Assembly: GCF_001655775.1 (NCBI RefSeq)
Contig: NZ_LXFF01000023.1
Coordinates: 1-64,000, forward strand
DNA: 64,000 bases
Source: Candidatus Arthromitus sp. SFB-turkey
Lineage (GTDB): Bacteria > Bacillota > Clostridia > Clostridiales > Clostridiaceae
Direction: 5' to 3'
This document shows, in pieces, positions 1 to 8,502 of the stretch. Both the position numbers and the translations under genes were made by a program. Under the pieces are notes generated by a model. That model had not been told where the DNA came from, searched no databases, and saw only the letters and a list, made by a program, of their open reading frames with translations. Positions within the stretch are counted from its first letter, which is position 1, and every line of letters starts with the position of its first letter.

Positions 1-66
1 TATATTAATTTTTGAAAAAATATCAAGAATTATATTATAAATATTTTAAAATTTGAGGAGAAAAAA

Positions 67-1125
67 TTGGATAATATAAATAAACAAAAAATTTTTATAA
101 TTAAATTTTTATATTTTATTTTAATATTAGGAATTATTTTTTCCATATTTAAATATGCATTACCAGTTTTGTTTCCATTTCTTGTGGCATTTTCTATATC
201 AATAATTTTACGTCATCCTGTTGATTTTATATCAAAACATTTAAAAATAAATAGAAAGTTTGTAGGAGTTTTATTGCTATTGCTTTTGTATGGAAGTATA
301 TCTTTTGTATTTATATTTTTTGGAACAAAACTTTTTAGATATATAGGAGAGTTGTTTCAAAAACTTCCAGAGATATATACAACAAATATAGAGCCAGCTT
401 TAAACATTATAATATATAAAATTCAGGATATAATTCCAGAACTTAATGTTGTTTTAGATTTAGAAAATATAAGTAAATACATAATAAATATAATTAATTC
501 AATTTCTCTTAGTGCGGTAAATTTAATTGCATCTATTGCTACTAAAATTCCATCTTTTTTAGTTAAATTTATATTTGCTATAATTGCTTCATTTTTATGT
601 ACACTTGATTATTATAAAGTTACTGGTTTTATAATGAGGCAGTTTCCTGAAAGAGTTCAAGAAATTATTATTAATGTTAAACAAAATATTTTTGGAACAA
701 TAGTTAAATTTCTAAAGGCATATTCAATTTTGATGTTTGTAACTTTTATTCAATTAAGTATAGGATTAACAATTTTTAATATACCAAATGCTATAACACT
801 TGCAGTTATTTTTTCTATGTTAGATGTTCTTCCCGCTATTGGTGTTGGAGGATTGCTTATTCCTTGGTCAATAATTGAGTTTATAAAAGGAAATTATGAT
901 TTGGCAATTGGTTTGTTGGTTATATATGGAATAATATCTATAGTTAGGTCTATACTTGAGCCTAAAGTTATTGGAAAACAAATTGGATTGAATCCTCTTA
1001 TAACTCTTACTAGTATGTTTTTAGGAGCAGAGATACTTGGATTTTTTGGTATATTTATTTTTCCGATAATTGCAACAATTATAAAATATTTAAATGATAG
1101 TGGTACACTTAAGTTATTTAAGTAA
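67..1125 (+). CDS. ytvI: Sporulation membrane protein, YtvI-like (AI-2E transporter family)
   Basis: A 352-residue polytopic membrane protein with about eight hydrophobic segments and the long soluble region around residues 80-150 typical of the AI-2E exporter superfamily. Size and the N-terminal pattern (two early helices, then a conserved RHPVDF-like stretch) fit the YtvI branch found in endospore formers, whose exact role in sporulation is not settled. It starts at TTG, 6 bases after GAGGAG at 55-60. The C-terminal half carries a conserved LEPKVIGKQIGLNPL motif, which is the most diagnostic part. It stands first in a run of rightward membrane-protein genes. Family assignment is firm; the sporulation label rests on subfamily resemblance. 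Confidence 0.85.
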   Translation: MDNINKQKIFIIKFLYFILILGIIFSIFKYALPVLFPFLVAFSISIILRHPVDFISKHLKINRKFVGVLLLLLLYGSISFVFIFFGTKLFRYIGELFQKLPEIYTTNIEPALNIIIYKIQDIIPELNVVLDLENISKYIINIINSISLSAVNLIASIATKIPSFLVKFIFAIIASFLCTLDYYKVTGFIMRQFPERVQEIIINVKQNIFGTIVKFLKAYSILMFVTFIQLSIGLTIFNIPNAITLAVIFSMLDVLPAIGVGGLLIPWSIIEFIKGNYDLAIGLLVIYGIISIVRSILEPKVIGKQIGLNPLITLTSMFLGAEILGFFGIFIFPIIATIIKYLNDSGTLKLFK

Positions 1126-1192
1126 AAGATATTTTTTATAAAAAATTATTATATATTTATTAATGTGTTAGTTGTTTTAAGAAGGTGGTTTT

Positions 1193-1636
1193 ATGGATGT
1201 AAATTATTTTCACCTCGCATTGTGGTTTTTAATATTTTTAATTTTAATTATTGTTGAAGTTTTAACAATAAATTTATCAACTGTATGGTTTATTATTGGA
1301 AGTGTATTTGCGTTTTTTTCTTCATTTTTTACTAGAAATTTAAATTATCAGATTATAGTCTTTATAGTATTTACTATAATTTCTATTATTTTAACAAAAA
1401 GATTTTTAACGAAGGTTTCAAATTTTAAAAAGATAAATACGAATGTTGATTCTATAATAGGTAGAACTTGTTTAGTAACAAAAGATATAAATAATTTATT
1501 GAATCAAGGTGAGATAGTTATAGATAAAAATATTTGGTCTGCATTAAGTAAAGATGATAATGTTGTTATAAAGGAAGGTACTAAAGTTAAAATATGTGAT
1601 ATAAAGGGAGTTAAAGTTATTGTTGAAGAAGTGTAG
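1193..1636 (+). CDS. NfeD-like membrane protein
   Basis: 147 residues: two or three N-terminal transmembrane segments (about residues 5-75) followed by a small beta-rich C-terminal domain (about 85-147) with the IIGRTCLVTKDI stretch typical of the NfeD OB-fold. Short NfeD proteins are partners of SPFH/stomatin-like proteins and are thought to help organise membrane microdomains. The next gene, 15 bases downstream, is exactly such an SPFH protein, so the two form the classic NfeD-SPFH pair. An AAGGTGG ribosome binding site precedes the ATG. Confidence 0.85.
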   Translation: MDVNYFHLALWFLIFLILIIVEVLTINLSTVWFIIGSVFAFFSSFFTRNLNYQIIVFIVFTIISIILTKRFLTKVSNFKKINTNVDSIIGRTCLVTKDINNLLNQGEIVIDKNIWSALSKDDNVVIKEGTKVKICDIKGVKVIVEEV

Positions 1637-1651
1637 TTAAGGGAGGTAAGT

Positions 1652-2551
1652 ATGTTTTTGTTAGTGTTTTTTTTTATATTTTTTGTAATTTTAATATTGA
1701 TATTTGGTGGAATTGTAATTGTTCCACAAGCTTATGTTTACGTAATTGAAAGGCTTGGAGCATATTATAAGACTTTAGAAGTAGGTATTCATTTTAGGAT
1801 ACCATTTGTTGATAGGGTTTCTAATAAAATATCAATAAAAGAAAGAGTTGTAGATTTTGATCCTCAACCAGTTATAACTAAAGATAATGTAACTATGATG
1901 ATAGATACTGTTGTTTTTTTTCAGATAACAGATCCAAAGCTTTATGTTTATGGAGTTGAAAATCCAATTTTAGCCATAGAGAATTTATCTGTTACAACAC
2001 TTAGAAATGTAATAGGAGAACTTGAGTTAGATGAAACATTAACTTCAAGGGATATTGTAAATGGAAAGATGAGAATTATATTAGATCAGGCAACTGATTC
2101 TTGGGGAATAAGAATAAACAGAGTTGAGCTTAAGAATATTATACCTCCTCAAGAAATACAAGATGCTATGGAAAGACAAATGAAAGCTGAACGTGAAAGA
2201 AGAGAACTTATTTTAAAGGCAGAAGGAGAGAAGAAATCTGCTATACTTCTTGCAGAAGGGGAAAAAGAATCTACGATTTTAATAGCAGAGTCAAAGAAAC
2301 AAGCTGCAATAAAAGAAGCAGAAGGTCAGGCAGAAGCAATATTAAAAATACAAACAGCGTTAGCTGAAAGTATAAAATTAATGAATGAAGCTTCTCCAAC
2401 TAAAGAAGTGTTATCAATTAAAGCGCTTGAGACTTTTGAAAAGGTTGCAGATGGAAAAGCGACTAAAATAATTATTCCGTCAGAATTGCAAAATTTATCT
2501 GCACTTACAAGTACTTTTGGAGAAATTTTTAATTCTAGTAAAGAAATATAA
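1652..2551 (+). CDS. SPFH/band 7 (stomatin/QmcA-like) membrane protein
   Basis: 299 residues. One N-terminal membrane anchor (about 1-25) is followed by an SPFH domain (about 26-180; VPQAYVYVIERLGAYYKTLE, then DNVTMMIDTVVFFQI) and a Glu/Ala-rich coiled coil (about 180-235) with repeated AEGEK/AEGQAEA units. Such proteins oligomerise at the inner membrane and scaffold proteases and other membrane proteins. It is co-transcribed with the NfeD gene just upstream and followed by a clear intrinsic terminator, so the pair is probably one transcription unit. GGGAGG lies upstream of the ATG. Confidence 0.92.
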   Translation: MFLLVFFFIFFVILILIFGGIVIVPQAYVYVIERLGAYYKTLEVGIHFRIPFVDRVSNKISIKERVVDFDPQPVITKDNVTMMIDTVVFFQITDPKLYVYGVENPILAIENLSVTTLRNVIGELELDETLTSRDIVNGKMRIILDQATDSWGIRINRVELKNIIPPQEIQDAMERQMKAERERRELILKAEGEKKSAILLAEGEKESTILIAESKKQAAIKEAEGQAEAILKIQTALAESIKLMNEASPTKEVLSIKALETFEKVADGKATKIIIPSELQNLSALTSTFGEIFNSSKEI

Positions 2552-2562
2552 AGGATTATTAC

Positions 2563-2600
2563 ATATCAATCTATAAGTTTTTATAGGTTGATATTTTTTT
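2563..2600 (+). terminator. Intrinsic terminator after the SPFH gene
   Basis: A 13-base arm at 2563-2575 pairs with 2582-2594 (one G-T pair) and is followed by seven Ts. It ends the NfeD-SPFH unit. Confidence 0.85.
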
Positions 2601-2644
2601 ATAAAATATCATATTTGAAAATAATTAAGAGTGAGGTTTTTGTT

Positions 2645-3469
2645 TTGGATGATTTGAAAAATATTTTTAAGGGTGTAATTTTGGGAGTGTCTAATATTAT
2701 TCCAGGAGTTTCTGCTGGAACTATGGCTGTAATATTGGGTATATATAATAAAATAATTGATTCTGTATCAGGAGTTTTAAGGAATTTTAAAGAAAATTTT
2801 AGGTTTTTATTTTTTATTGGAATTGGAATTTTAGGAGGGATTATATTTTTTAGTAATATTTTAGAAGAGTTTTTAAAAAAATATCCTTGGCAGATGAATT
2901 ATTTATTTATGGGATTGATTGCGGGAAGTATTGGTATTTTATTTAAAACAGCTATTTCATATAATCCTAAAAAAAGTTATTATATATATTTTATTATTAC
3001 TTTGTTAATTTTGGTTATTATGAGATTTATAAGTCCTCCGATAGATTCGAAAATTATAGTTAGTTTGAATTTTAAAAATATAATTTTTCTAATGTTAAGT
3101 GGTTTTGTAGCATCTAGTGCAATGATTCTTCCAGGAGTTAGTGGTTCGTTTGTTCTTGTTTTGTTTGGAATGTATAATTCTATTATATCTGCAATATCAA
3201 ATTTTAATATTATAGTTCTTATACCATTTGGAATTGGAGTTATTTTAGGATTAATTATTATGATAAAAATTATTGGATATTTATTGAAAAATTTTAAAGC
3301 ACAAACTTATATGGGAATAGTTGGACTTGTTGTAGGATCTATTTTTTCAATATTTCCTGGATTTGAATTTTCGATATTAGGGATAAGTTGTATAGTTGTA
3401 TTTTTAATTGGTTTTTTAATTTCATTTTGTATTTGCAAGATTAATGTAAAAAATGTAAAACAGGACTAA
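2645..3469 (+). CDS. DUF368 family membrane protein
   Basis: 274 residues from the TTG at 2645; about eight membrane helices. The duplicated signature GVSNIIPGVSAGTMAVILGIY near the N-terminus and ASSAMILPGVSGSFVLVLFG near residue 160 defines DUF368. Members have been linked to polyprenyl-phosphate flipping in cell-wall lipid recycling, which would be the likely role but is not shown here. An in-frame TTG at 2588 would be 19 codons longer but lies inside the upstream terminator hairpin, whereas GAGTGAGG sits just before 2645. Nothing else in the sequence ties it to the genes around it. Confidence 0.85.
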   Translation: MDDLKNIFKGVILGVSNIIPGVSAGTMAVILGIYNKIIDSVSGVLRNFKENFRFLFFIGIGILGGIIFFSNILEEFLKKYPWQMNYLFMGLIAGSIGILFKTAISYNPKKSYYIYFIITLLILVIMRFISPPIDSKIIVSLNFKNIIFLMLSGFVASSAMILPGVSGSFVLVLFGMYNSIISAISNFNIIVLIPFGIGVILGLIIMIKIIGYLLKNFKAQTYMGIVGLVVGSIFSIFPGFEFSILGISCIVVFLIGFLISFCICKINVKNVKQD

Positions 3470-3519
3470 AAGTAGTTTGGATTCGTTTTGGGGGCATTAT
3501 GGTAAAAAACTTTTAGTCC
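3463..3519 (+). other. Inverted repeat with a long G-rich loop at the end of the DUF368 gene
   Basis: GGACTAAAAG at 3463-3472 is perfectly complementary to CTTTTAGTCC at 3510-3519. The 37-base loop carries a GGGGG run, unusual in such AT-rich DNA. No U-tract follows, so it is not a standard terminator. The DUF368 stop codon lies in the left arm. It may be a 3' processing signal or small structured RNA. Confidence 0.4.
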
Positions 3520-3619
3520 ATATTTTAAATATATTAAGTTGAATTACAAATATTATTGTAAAGAAAAAAATAATCTAATACGAAACTATAAATATAACTA
3601 AAATTTAAGGAGAATTATA

Positions 3620-3787
3620 ATGAATTTAAGTTATTTTTTTAATAAAGATAGTTTTTTTAGAAAACTTATGTTTTGGTTTATAGCTGTAGTTTTCGTAGGA
3701 GTGGTTGTTTTATTGTTAAAGCATGGACATAGTTCTTTATCTCCAGCAGCTAAACGTATGTTTGATGCAATTTCGGTAATTAAATAA
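3620..3787 (+). CDS. Small single-pass membrane protein, 55 residues
   Basis: An ATG 6 bases after AAGGAG (3608-3613) opens a 55-residue frame closed at 3785-3787. A charged N-terminus (about 1-16) leads into one strongly hydrophobic segment (LMFWFIAVVFVGVVVLLL, about 17-34) and a short basic tail ending AAKRMFDAISVIK. A bidirectional terminator begins 11 bases after the stop, so the gene has its own ribosome binding site and terminator. I do not recognise a family. Good initiation signals and sensible composition support a real gene. Confidence 0.6.
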   Translation: MNLSYFFNKDSFFRKLMFWFIAVVFVGVVVLLLKHGHSSLSPAAKRMFDAISVIK

Positions 3788-3798
3788 ATTATATATAA

Positions 3799-3828
3799 AA
3801 AGCTACAATCTTTATTGATTGTAGCTTT
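3799..3828. terminator. Bidirectional terminator between the 55-residue gene and the MFS gene
   Basis: AAAGCTACAATC at 3799-3810 pairs with 3817-3828 around a six-base loop, flanked by A-rich and T-rich sequence. The MFS stop codon (3812-3814) lies in the loop and its last codons in the stem, so the hairpin is part of the coding region. Confidence 0.85.
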
Positions 3829-5008
3829 GTTTATTGTATAAATTTTCGTATAATACAAGAATTATAAAACACAATATTAGGCTGAAACCTGATATTAAAA
3901 ATGGAAGCTTAAACCATAAATCAAAAATTATTCCAGAGGATATTGCGCCTAAAAATGATCCTATGGCTTTAAATCCATTTTGAAGTCCCAATAATTCACC
4001 TTGATTATTTTTTGAATTTTCTATTATCATTGATTGCATAATAGGAGCTATTAATGTATGTGCAATAATAAATATCAGTAGAAAAGTTGTTAAAATAATT
4101 TTATTTGTTGAGGTCATAGAAATTACTATACTTAAACCTGAAATTAATGTAGAGGATAGATATAAAGTTTTTGAACTGAATTTTTTATTTGCAATTGGTA
4201 TAATAAATAAATTTGTAATTAATGTGAACATTCCTGTTGATCCTAAAATCAATCCATTTACTGTTGTTGGTAATTTTAAAATATCTTCAACATAATAGCT
4301 TATTGTTGAAGTATAACTTTGAATTCCTAAAAAAGTTAAAATCATTAATGAAAGTATTAAAAATATAAATTTATTTGATTTTGAAACTTTTTTAAAGTCT
4401 TTTATGCTAAATATTTTTATTGTGAATTTTGCTTCTTTATTTTTAATAGAGATATCTTTAAAAAATATAGCAATACATAATAGAGAAATAAGTGATAAAA
4501 TTATTTGAACGATAAATGTGACTCTATAATCATTTGTTCCTAAATATCCTCCTAATAATGAACCTATTGCAATTCCAAGACTTCCAGATGCGTTTAAATA
4601 TGCAAATCTTTTTAATTTTTGAGAATTTGGAGTTATATACGATACGTAAGAAATACTTGATACGTAGTATCCGGATATAAAAATTCCAGATATAATTCTT
4701 GCAATTAAAACAGTTACATGATTTGGGAAAAATCCAAAAATGACTTGTCCTATAGTATATCCTAACATTCCAAGCATCATAGGAAATTTTTTACCGTATA
4801 AATCACAAATACTTCCAAATGTTGGAGAGGCTACAAATGTTGAAATATTTAGGCATCCGTACAAAAGTCCAAAATAAAAAGTAGGTAGACCCACAGAATT
4901 TATAAGTTTTGGTGTTACAGGATGAACCATACTAAGAGAAGTAAGAACTAAAATGTTTATTAAAATTATTGTTATAAAATTTTTATTATTGTATTTAAAA
5001 TGATTCAA
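3812..5008 (-). CDS. MFS transporter (multidrug/sugar efflux type)
   Basis: 398 residues with about 12 membrane segments. The loop-2/3 motif GSICDLYGKKFPMMLGMLGY matches the major facilitator motif A consensus (G-x-L-a-D-r-x-G-r-k-x-x-l), and a helix-5-like GSLGIAIGSLLGGYLG motif follows around residue 140, as in drug/H+ antiporters. The start is TTG, preceded by AAGGAG with 8 bases of spacing; an ATG directly abutting the AAGGAG is out of frame. The substrate cannot be told from sequence. It is a single-gene leftward unit, divergent from the CYTH gene. Confidence 0.85.
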   Translation of the reverse strand: MNHFKYNNKNFITIILINILVLTSLSMVHPVTPKLINSVGLPTFYFGLLYGCLNISTFVASPTFGSICDLYGKKFPMMLGMLGYTIGQVIFGFFPNHVTVLIARIISGIFISGYYVSSISYVSYITPNSQKLKRFAYLNASGSLGIAIGSLLGGYLGTNDYRVTFIVQIILSLISLLCIAIFFKDISIKNKEAKFTIKIFSIKDFKKVSKSNKFIFLILSLMILTFLGIQSYTSTISYYVEDILKLPTTVNGLILGSTGMFTLITNLFIIPIANKKFSSKTLYLSSTLISGLSIVISMTSTNKIILTTFLLIFIIAHTLIAPIMQSMIIENSKNNQGELLGLQNGFKAIGSFLGAISSGIIFDLWFKLPFLISGFSLILCFIILVLYENLYNKQSYNQ

Positions 5009-5120
5009 GTTGGCATCTCCTTAAAATGAAATTGTTGGTATAATTATATAACAAAATTTAGTGTAATTTTAAAAAATATTATAATAAATTTTGTTATTAT
5101 TTTTTGAGGAGATTTTAGAT

Positions 5121-5663
5121 ATGGAAATAGAAGTTAGAATTTTGGATATTGATATTGAAGATATCAGAAAAAAATTATTTGAGCATAATGCAGTACTTGT
5201 AAAAAAAGAAAACCAAATTAATAAATTATTTGATTTTGAAGATGGAAGATTATTAAATAGTAAGGGCTATGCTAGAATTAGGATTATTGAAGATTTAATT
5301 TCAAATGAAAGTTCATTTTATATGACAGTTAAGAAAAAAATATCTAGTAATAATGATAAGTATAAAATTATGGATGAAAAAGAAATTAAAATAAGTGATT
5401 CATTTGTTGGTGAAGAAATTTTTAAATCTTTGGGTTTGAGAATGACGTGTTTAATAAACAGATATAGGGAAAGTTATAAAATTTTTGATGTTTTAGTTGA
5501 GATTGATGTAAATGATAAAAGTTTTTATCCTAATCCTTATATTGAAATTGAAGGCAATTGCACTAAAAATATCGAAAAAGTTGTTAATATTTTAGGATAT
5601 AGTATGGAAGATACCACTTCTAAAAGCATTTTTGATATATTGAAAGAGCGTAATAAAAATTAA
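5121..5663 (+). CDS. CYTH domain protein (class IV adenylate cyclase/ThTPase-like)
   Basis: 180 residues from the ATG at 5121, chosen because GAGGAG lies at 5106-5112; an upstream in-frame TTG would add 10 residues before that site. The N-terminus MEIEVRILD gives the E-x-E pair of the CYTH tunnel fold, and a GYARIRI strand, a TVKKKI strand, a basic NRYRESYKI strand, VEIDV and YIEIEG follow in the expected order. CYTH enzymes act on triphosphates (ATP, thiamine triphosphate or inorganic triphosphate); the substrate here is unknown. It may be relevant that a VTC-type polyphosphate polymerase, a distant CYTH relative, lies 11 kb downstream. Confidence 0.8.
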   Translation: MEIEVRILDIDIEDIRKKLFEHNAVLVKKENQINKLFDFEDGRLLNSKGYARIRIIEDLISNESSFYMTVKKKISSNNDKYKIMDEKEIKISDSFVGEEIFKSLGLRMTCLINRYRESYKIFDVLVEIDVNDKSFYPNPYIEIEGNCTKNIEKVVNILGYSMEDTTSKSIFDILKERNKN

Positions 5664-5765
5664 GTTGATAAAAAATTTTTGCTAATATATAATTGATTTG
5701 AAAATTATATATGGTGTTTAAATTTTCAAATTTAATATTAAATAAATAGAAATTTTAATTTTAAT

Positions 5766-5807
5766 ATGTCTTATAAAGTATTTTCAAAAGACATTTTTAT
5801 TTTTTTA
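5766..5807 (+). terminator. Probable terminator of the CYTH gene
   Basis: ATGTCTT at 5766-5772 pairs with AAGACAT at 5788-5794, followed by a T-rich tail. It separates the CYTH gene from the transporter operon that starts at 5823. Confidence 0.6.
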
Positions 5808-5822
5808 CAGGGAGAGAAAGAA

Positions 5823-6701
5823 TTGAAAAAATTTATACATAAGATTCCAATTTTGTTGTATTTGATTTTATTTTTGACTATTTTTACATCATGTGTAAGT
5901 CAGGATAATGTTTCAGAAAAAAATATAGAAGATAAGTTAAGAATTGTTTCTCTTGCACCTTCTAATACAGAAATTTTAGTTGGATTATCTTTAGGAGAAA
6001 ATATAATAGGTGCAGATGAGTATTCAGAAAAAGTTGAAGGTATAAATAAAGAAGCTCAAATTTTTAGAATTGGAGATCCAAATATAGAAGAATTATTAAA
6101 ATTAGATCCAGATATTGTACTATTATCTGGGCATGTTTCTTATGTGGCTAAATTTGAAGAACTCAAGAATTCAGGAGTTGAAATTATAAATATAGAAACA
6201 GCTGAAAGTATAGATGAAATTTATGATTCCATGTTGTTTATAGGAGAAAAAACTTACAAGTTAGATGAAGCAAATAAAATGGTTGAAGATTTAAAAAATA
6301 AGATTGAAGAAATTAGTAAAGATAATTCTGATCAATCTGTAACAGTTTATTTTGAAATATCTCAAGCACCGTATATTTATAGTTTTGGTAGTAATACTTT
6401 TTTAAATGAATTATTGATGCTATCAGGTGGAACAAATATATTTCAAGATTTAGATGGATGGATTTCTCCAAATGAAGAATCAATAATAAATGCTAATCCA
6501 CAAATTATTTTTACAAATGTTGATGTAACAGGAAATATTGATGAAATTAAAAGTAGAGTTGGATGGGAAAATATAGATGCTGTAAAAAATAATAGGGTTT
6601 ATTACATAGATAAGGATTATTCTTCTAGACCATCTCAGTTTTTCATAAACGCATTATATCAAATGAATGATTATATAAAACAAGTTTTAAATGAAAAATA
6701 G
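5823..6701 (+). CDS. Substrate-binding lipoprotein, BtuF/iron-complex family
   Basis: 292 residues from the TTG at 5823, chosen for GGGAG about 8 bases upstream and because it places a lipoprotein signal at the N-terminus (hydrophobic core, then lipobox ending FTSC near residue 26). The mature part has the helical-backbone binding fold of BtuF/FecB-like proteins: RIVSLAPSNTEIL near the N-terminus, ELLKLDPDIVLLSG, and the ANPQIIF segment. These bind cobalamin, heme or ferric siderophores; which one cannot be said. Its stop overlaps the permease start by 11 bases, so the genes are translationally coupled. Confidence 0.85.
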   Translation: MKKFIHKIPILLYLILFLTIFTSCVSQDNVSEKNIEDKLRIVSLAPSNTEILVGLSLGENIIGADEYSEKVEGINKEAQIFRIGDPNIEELLKLDPDIVLLSGHVSYVAKFEELKNSGVEIINIETAESIDEIYDSMLFIGEKTYKLDEANKMVEDLKNKIEEISKDNSDQSVTVYFEISQAPYIYSFGSNTFLNELLMLSGGTNIFQDLDGWISPNEESIINANPQIIFTNVDVTGNIDEIKSRVGWENIDAVKNNRVYYIDKDYSSRPSQFFINALYQMNDYIKQVLNEK

Positions 6702-7707
6702 TAAATTAATAAAGATAATATTTATAATTTGTTTTGCAATTTTTTCAGTATTTTTAGGGATAATTGTTGGTGGAAAGATAGAAAACATAAGAGATATTTT
6801 GGAGATTATTTTACATAAACTTTTTGGTTTTAATATAGATGAAAGCATTTCACAAACAAAAATTTCTATTATTTGGGATATTAGATTACCTAGAGTTTTA
6901 CTTTCTTTTTTAGTTGGAGGAATGCTTTCAGTTAGTGGTGCTGTTATTCAATCTGTTTTAAGAAATCCTCTTGCATCATCTTATACAATAGGTATTTCAT
7001 CAGGAGCTTCTTTGGGAATTGGACTTTTTATTGTTTTGGAAGTTGCAACTTCATATTTTATATATCCAGTTGTTGGCTTTATATGTTCTATTATAACTGC
7101 AATATTTGTTATTTACTTGTCTAAGAAAATTGATAAATATATGTCAAACAATACTATAATTCTTATTGGTATGGTTGTTTCATTGTTTTTAAATGCTTTT
7201 TTAACTTTCGTAACTTCTATACAAAAAGAAAGTTTATCTTCAATTATCATATGGCAAATGGGATCCTTTTCTTCTAGAGGATGGGAATATATGCTGTCCA
7301 TTATTCCGTTTTTTTTAATATCAATTATAGGAATTATGATGTTATCAAATGAAATGGATATTTTAACATTTGGTGATGAGATGTGTAGCGCAGTTGGTGT
7401 TAATTTAAATAGAACAAAAGTTAAATTGTTGATTTTTTCAACTATTTTAACGGGAGCTAGTATAGCCTCAAGTGGAATAATAGGATTTGTAGATTTAATA
7501 ACCCCTCATATATCTAGGAAATTATTTGGATCTAAACATGTTGTTATTGTACCTATAAGTATGATTTTAGGAGGTGCACTTATGGTTATGTTTGATATAA
7601 TAGCAAGAGTTGTTATATATCCAGCAGAACTTCCTATATCAACAGTTAATGTTTTAATAGGTACACCTATATTTTGTTATATATTTTTTAAGAAAAATAG
7701 GAGGTAA
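6691..7707 (+). CDS. ABC transporter permease, FecCD/BtuC family
   Basis: 338 residues with about nine or ten membrane segments. Diagnostic stretches are WDIRLPRVLLSFLVGGMLSV, followed by GAVIQSVLRNPLASSYTIGISSGASLG, the family signature around residues 85-110, and FVDLITPHISRKLFG near residue 265, the cytoplasmic coupling region that contacts the ATPase. It would form the homodimeric channel of the BtuFCD-type importer encoded by the flanking genes. It starts at ATG inside the 3' end of the binding-protein gene; its TAA stop is followed immediately by a second TAA in the next frame and then the ATPase gene. Confidence 0.92.
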   Translation: MKNSKLIKIIFIICFAIFSVFLGIIVGGKIENIRDILEIILHKLFGFNIDESISQTKISIIWDIRLPRVLLSFLVGGMLSVSGAVIQSVLRNPLASSYTIGISSGASLGIGLFIVLEVATSYFIYPVVGFICSIITAIFVIYLSKKIDKYMSNNTIILIGMVVSLFLNAFLTFVTSIQKESLSSIIIWQMGSFSSRGWEYMLSIIPFFLISIIGIMMLSNEMDILTFGDEMCSAVGVNLNRTKVKLLIFSTILTGASIASSGIIGFVDLITPHISRKLFGSKHVVIVPISMILGGALMVMFDIIARVVIYPAELPISTVNVLIGTPIFCYIFFKKNRR

Positions 7708-7713
7708 TAAGGG

Positions 7714-8502
7714 ATTTTAGAAGTTTCAAATCTTTGTTATTCTTATGGTAGAAAAAAGATCTTAGATGATATAAATTTTTGTTTAAAATCGGGAGAACAT
7801 TTAAGTGTAGTAGGTGTTAATGGATGTGGAAAATCTACACTTTTAAAATGTTTGTGTAATTTTTTAAATTATGAAGGAAGCGTTAAGATTGATGGTATTG
7901 AAATTAAAAGTATAAATCCTAAAGATTTGGCTAAAAAAATTACTATATTGCCTCAACAGATTAATATGTATTTTGATTATAAAGTTAGAGATGTTGTTAA
8001 ATTTGGAAGATATGCTCATAGTAAATGGAAGTTTTGGGATAAAAAAGAAAGTGATTATATAAATGAAATTTTAAAGGATATGAATATTTATCATTTAAAG
8101 GATAAGTATATGAGTGAGTTGTCTGGAGGCGAACGTCAGAAAGTTTTTATTGCTAGAGTTTTAGCTCAAAACTCAGATATAATTCTTTTAGATGAACTGA
8201 GTAATAATTTAGATATTAATTCACAAATTTATATGGTACAGAATATTAATCGATGGTTTAAAGATAAAATTTTAATAAGTGTTTTTCATGATTTGAATTT
8301 AATAAGGAATTTGGATAATAGAGTAATGGTTATTAAAAATTCTAAAATTTATAAATATGGTGATGTGGATAGTATTTTTACAAGGGATAATTTGAAAAAT
8401 ATTTATGGTGTAGATATTCAGGAATTTATGATAAGTTCTCTTGAAAAATGGCAGTGTAGAAAAAAGATATTTAATATTAGAAAGGAAGGTAATGAATGGT
8501 GA
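7714..8502 (+). CDS. ABC transporter ATPase, BtuD/FepC type, apparent ATT start
   Basis: 262 residues if translation starts at ATT 7714. Walker A (GVNGCGKST), the LSGGERQKVFIARV signature, Walker B (DIILLDEL) and the H-loop (VFHDL) are all intact, completing the BtuFCD-type importer. The frame is open from 7711, directly after an in-frame TAA at 7708-7710, and has no ATG, GTG or TTG before 7852. Starting at 7852 would remove Walker A. AGGAGG at 7699-7704 stands 9 bases before the ATT, ideal spacing, and the protein would begin with the usual ILEVSNLCYSYG strand. ATT initiation is rare; a start-codon mutation or base-call error is the alternative. The end overlaps the next gene by 7 bases. Confidence 0.85.
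   Translation: MLEVSNLCYSYGRKKILDDINFCLKSGEHLSVVGVNGCGKSTLLKCLCNFLNYEGSVKIDGIEIKSINPKDLAKKITILPQQINMYFDYKVRDVVKFGRYAHSKWKFWDKKESDYINEILKDMNIYHLKDKYMSELSGGERQKVFIARVLAQNSDIILLDELSNNLDINSQIYMVQNINRWFKDKILISVFHDLNLIRNLDNRVMVIKNSKIYKYGDVDSIFTRDNLKNIYGVDIQEFMISSLEKWQCRKKIFNIRKEGNEW

Noticed and set aside
2588-2644. Upstream TTG start for the DUF368 protein
   Set aside because: It lies within the terminator hairpin of the preceding gene; GAGTGAGG fits the TTG at 2645.
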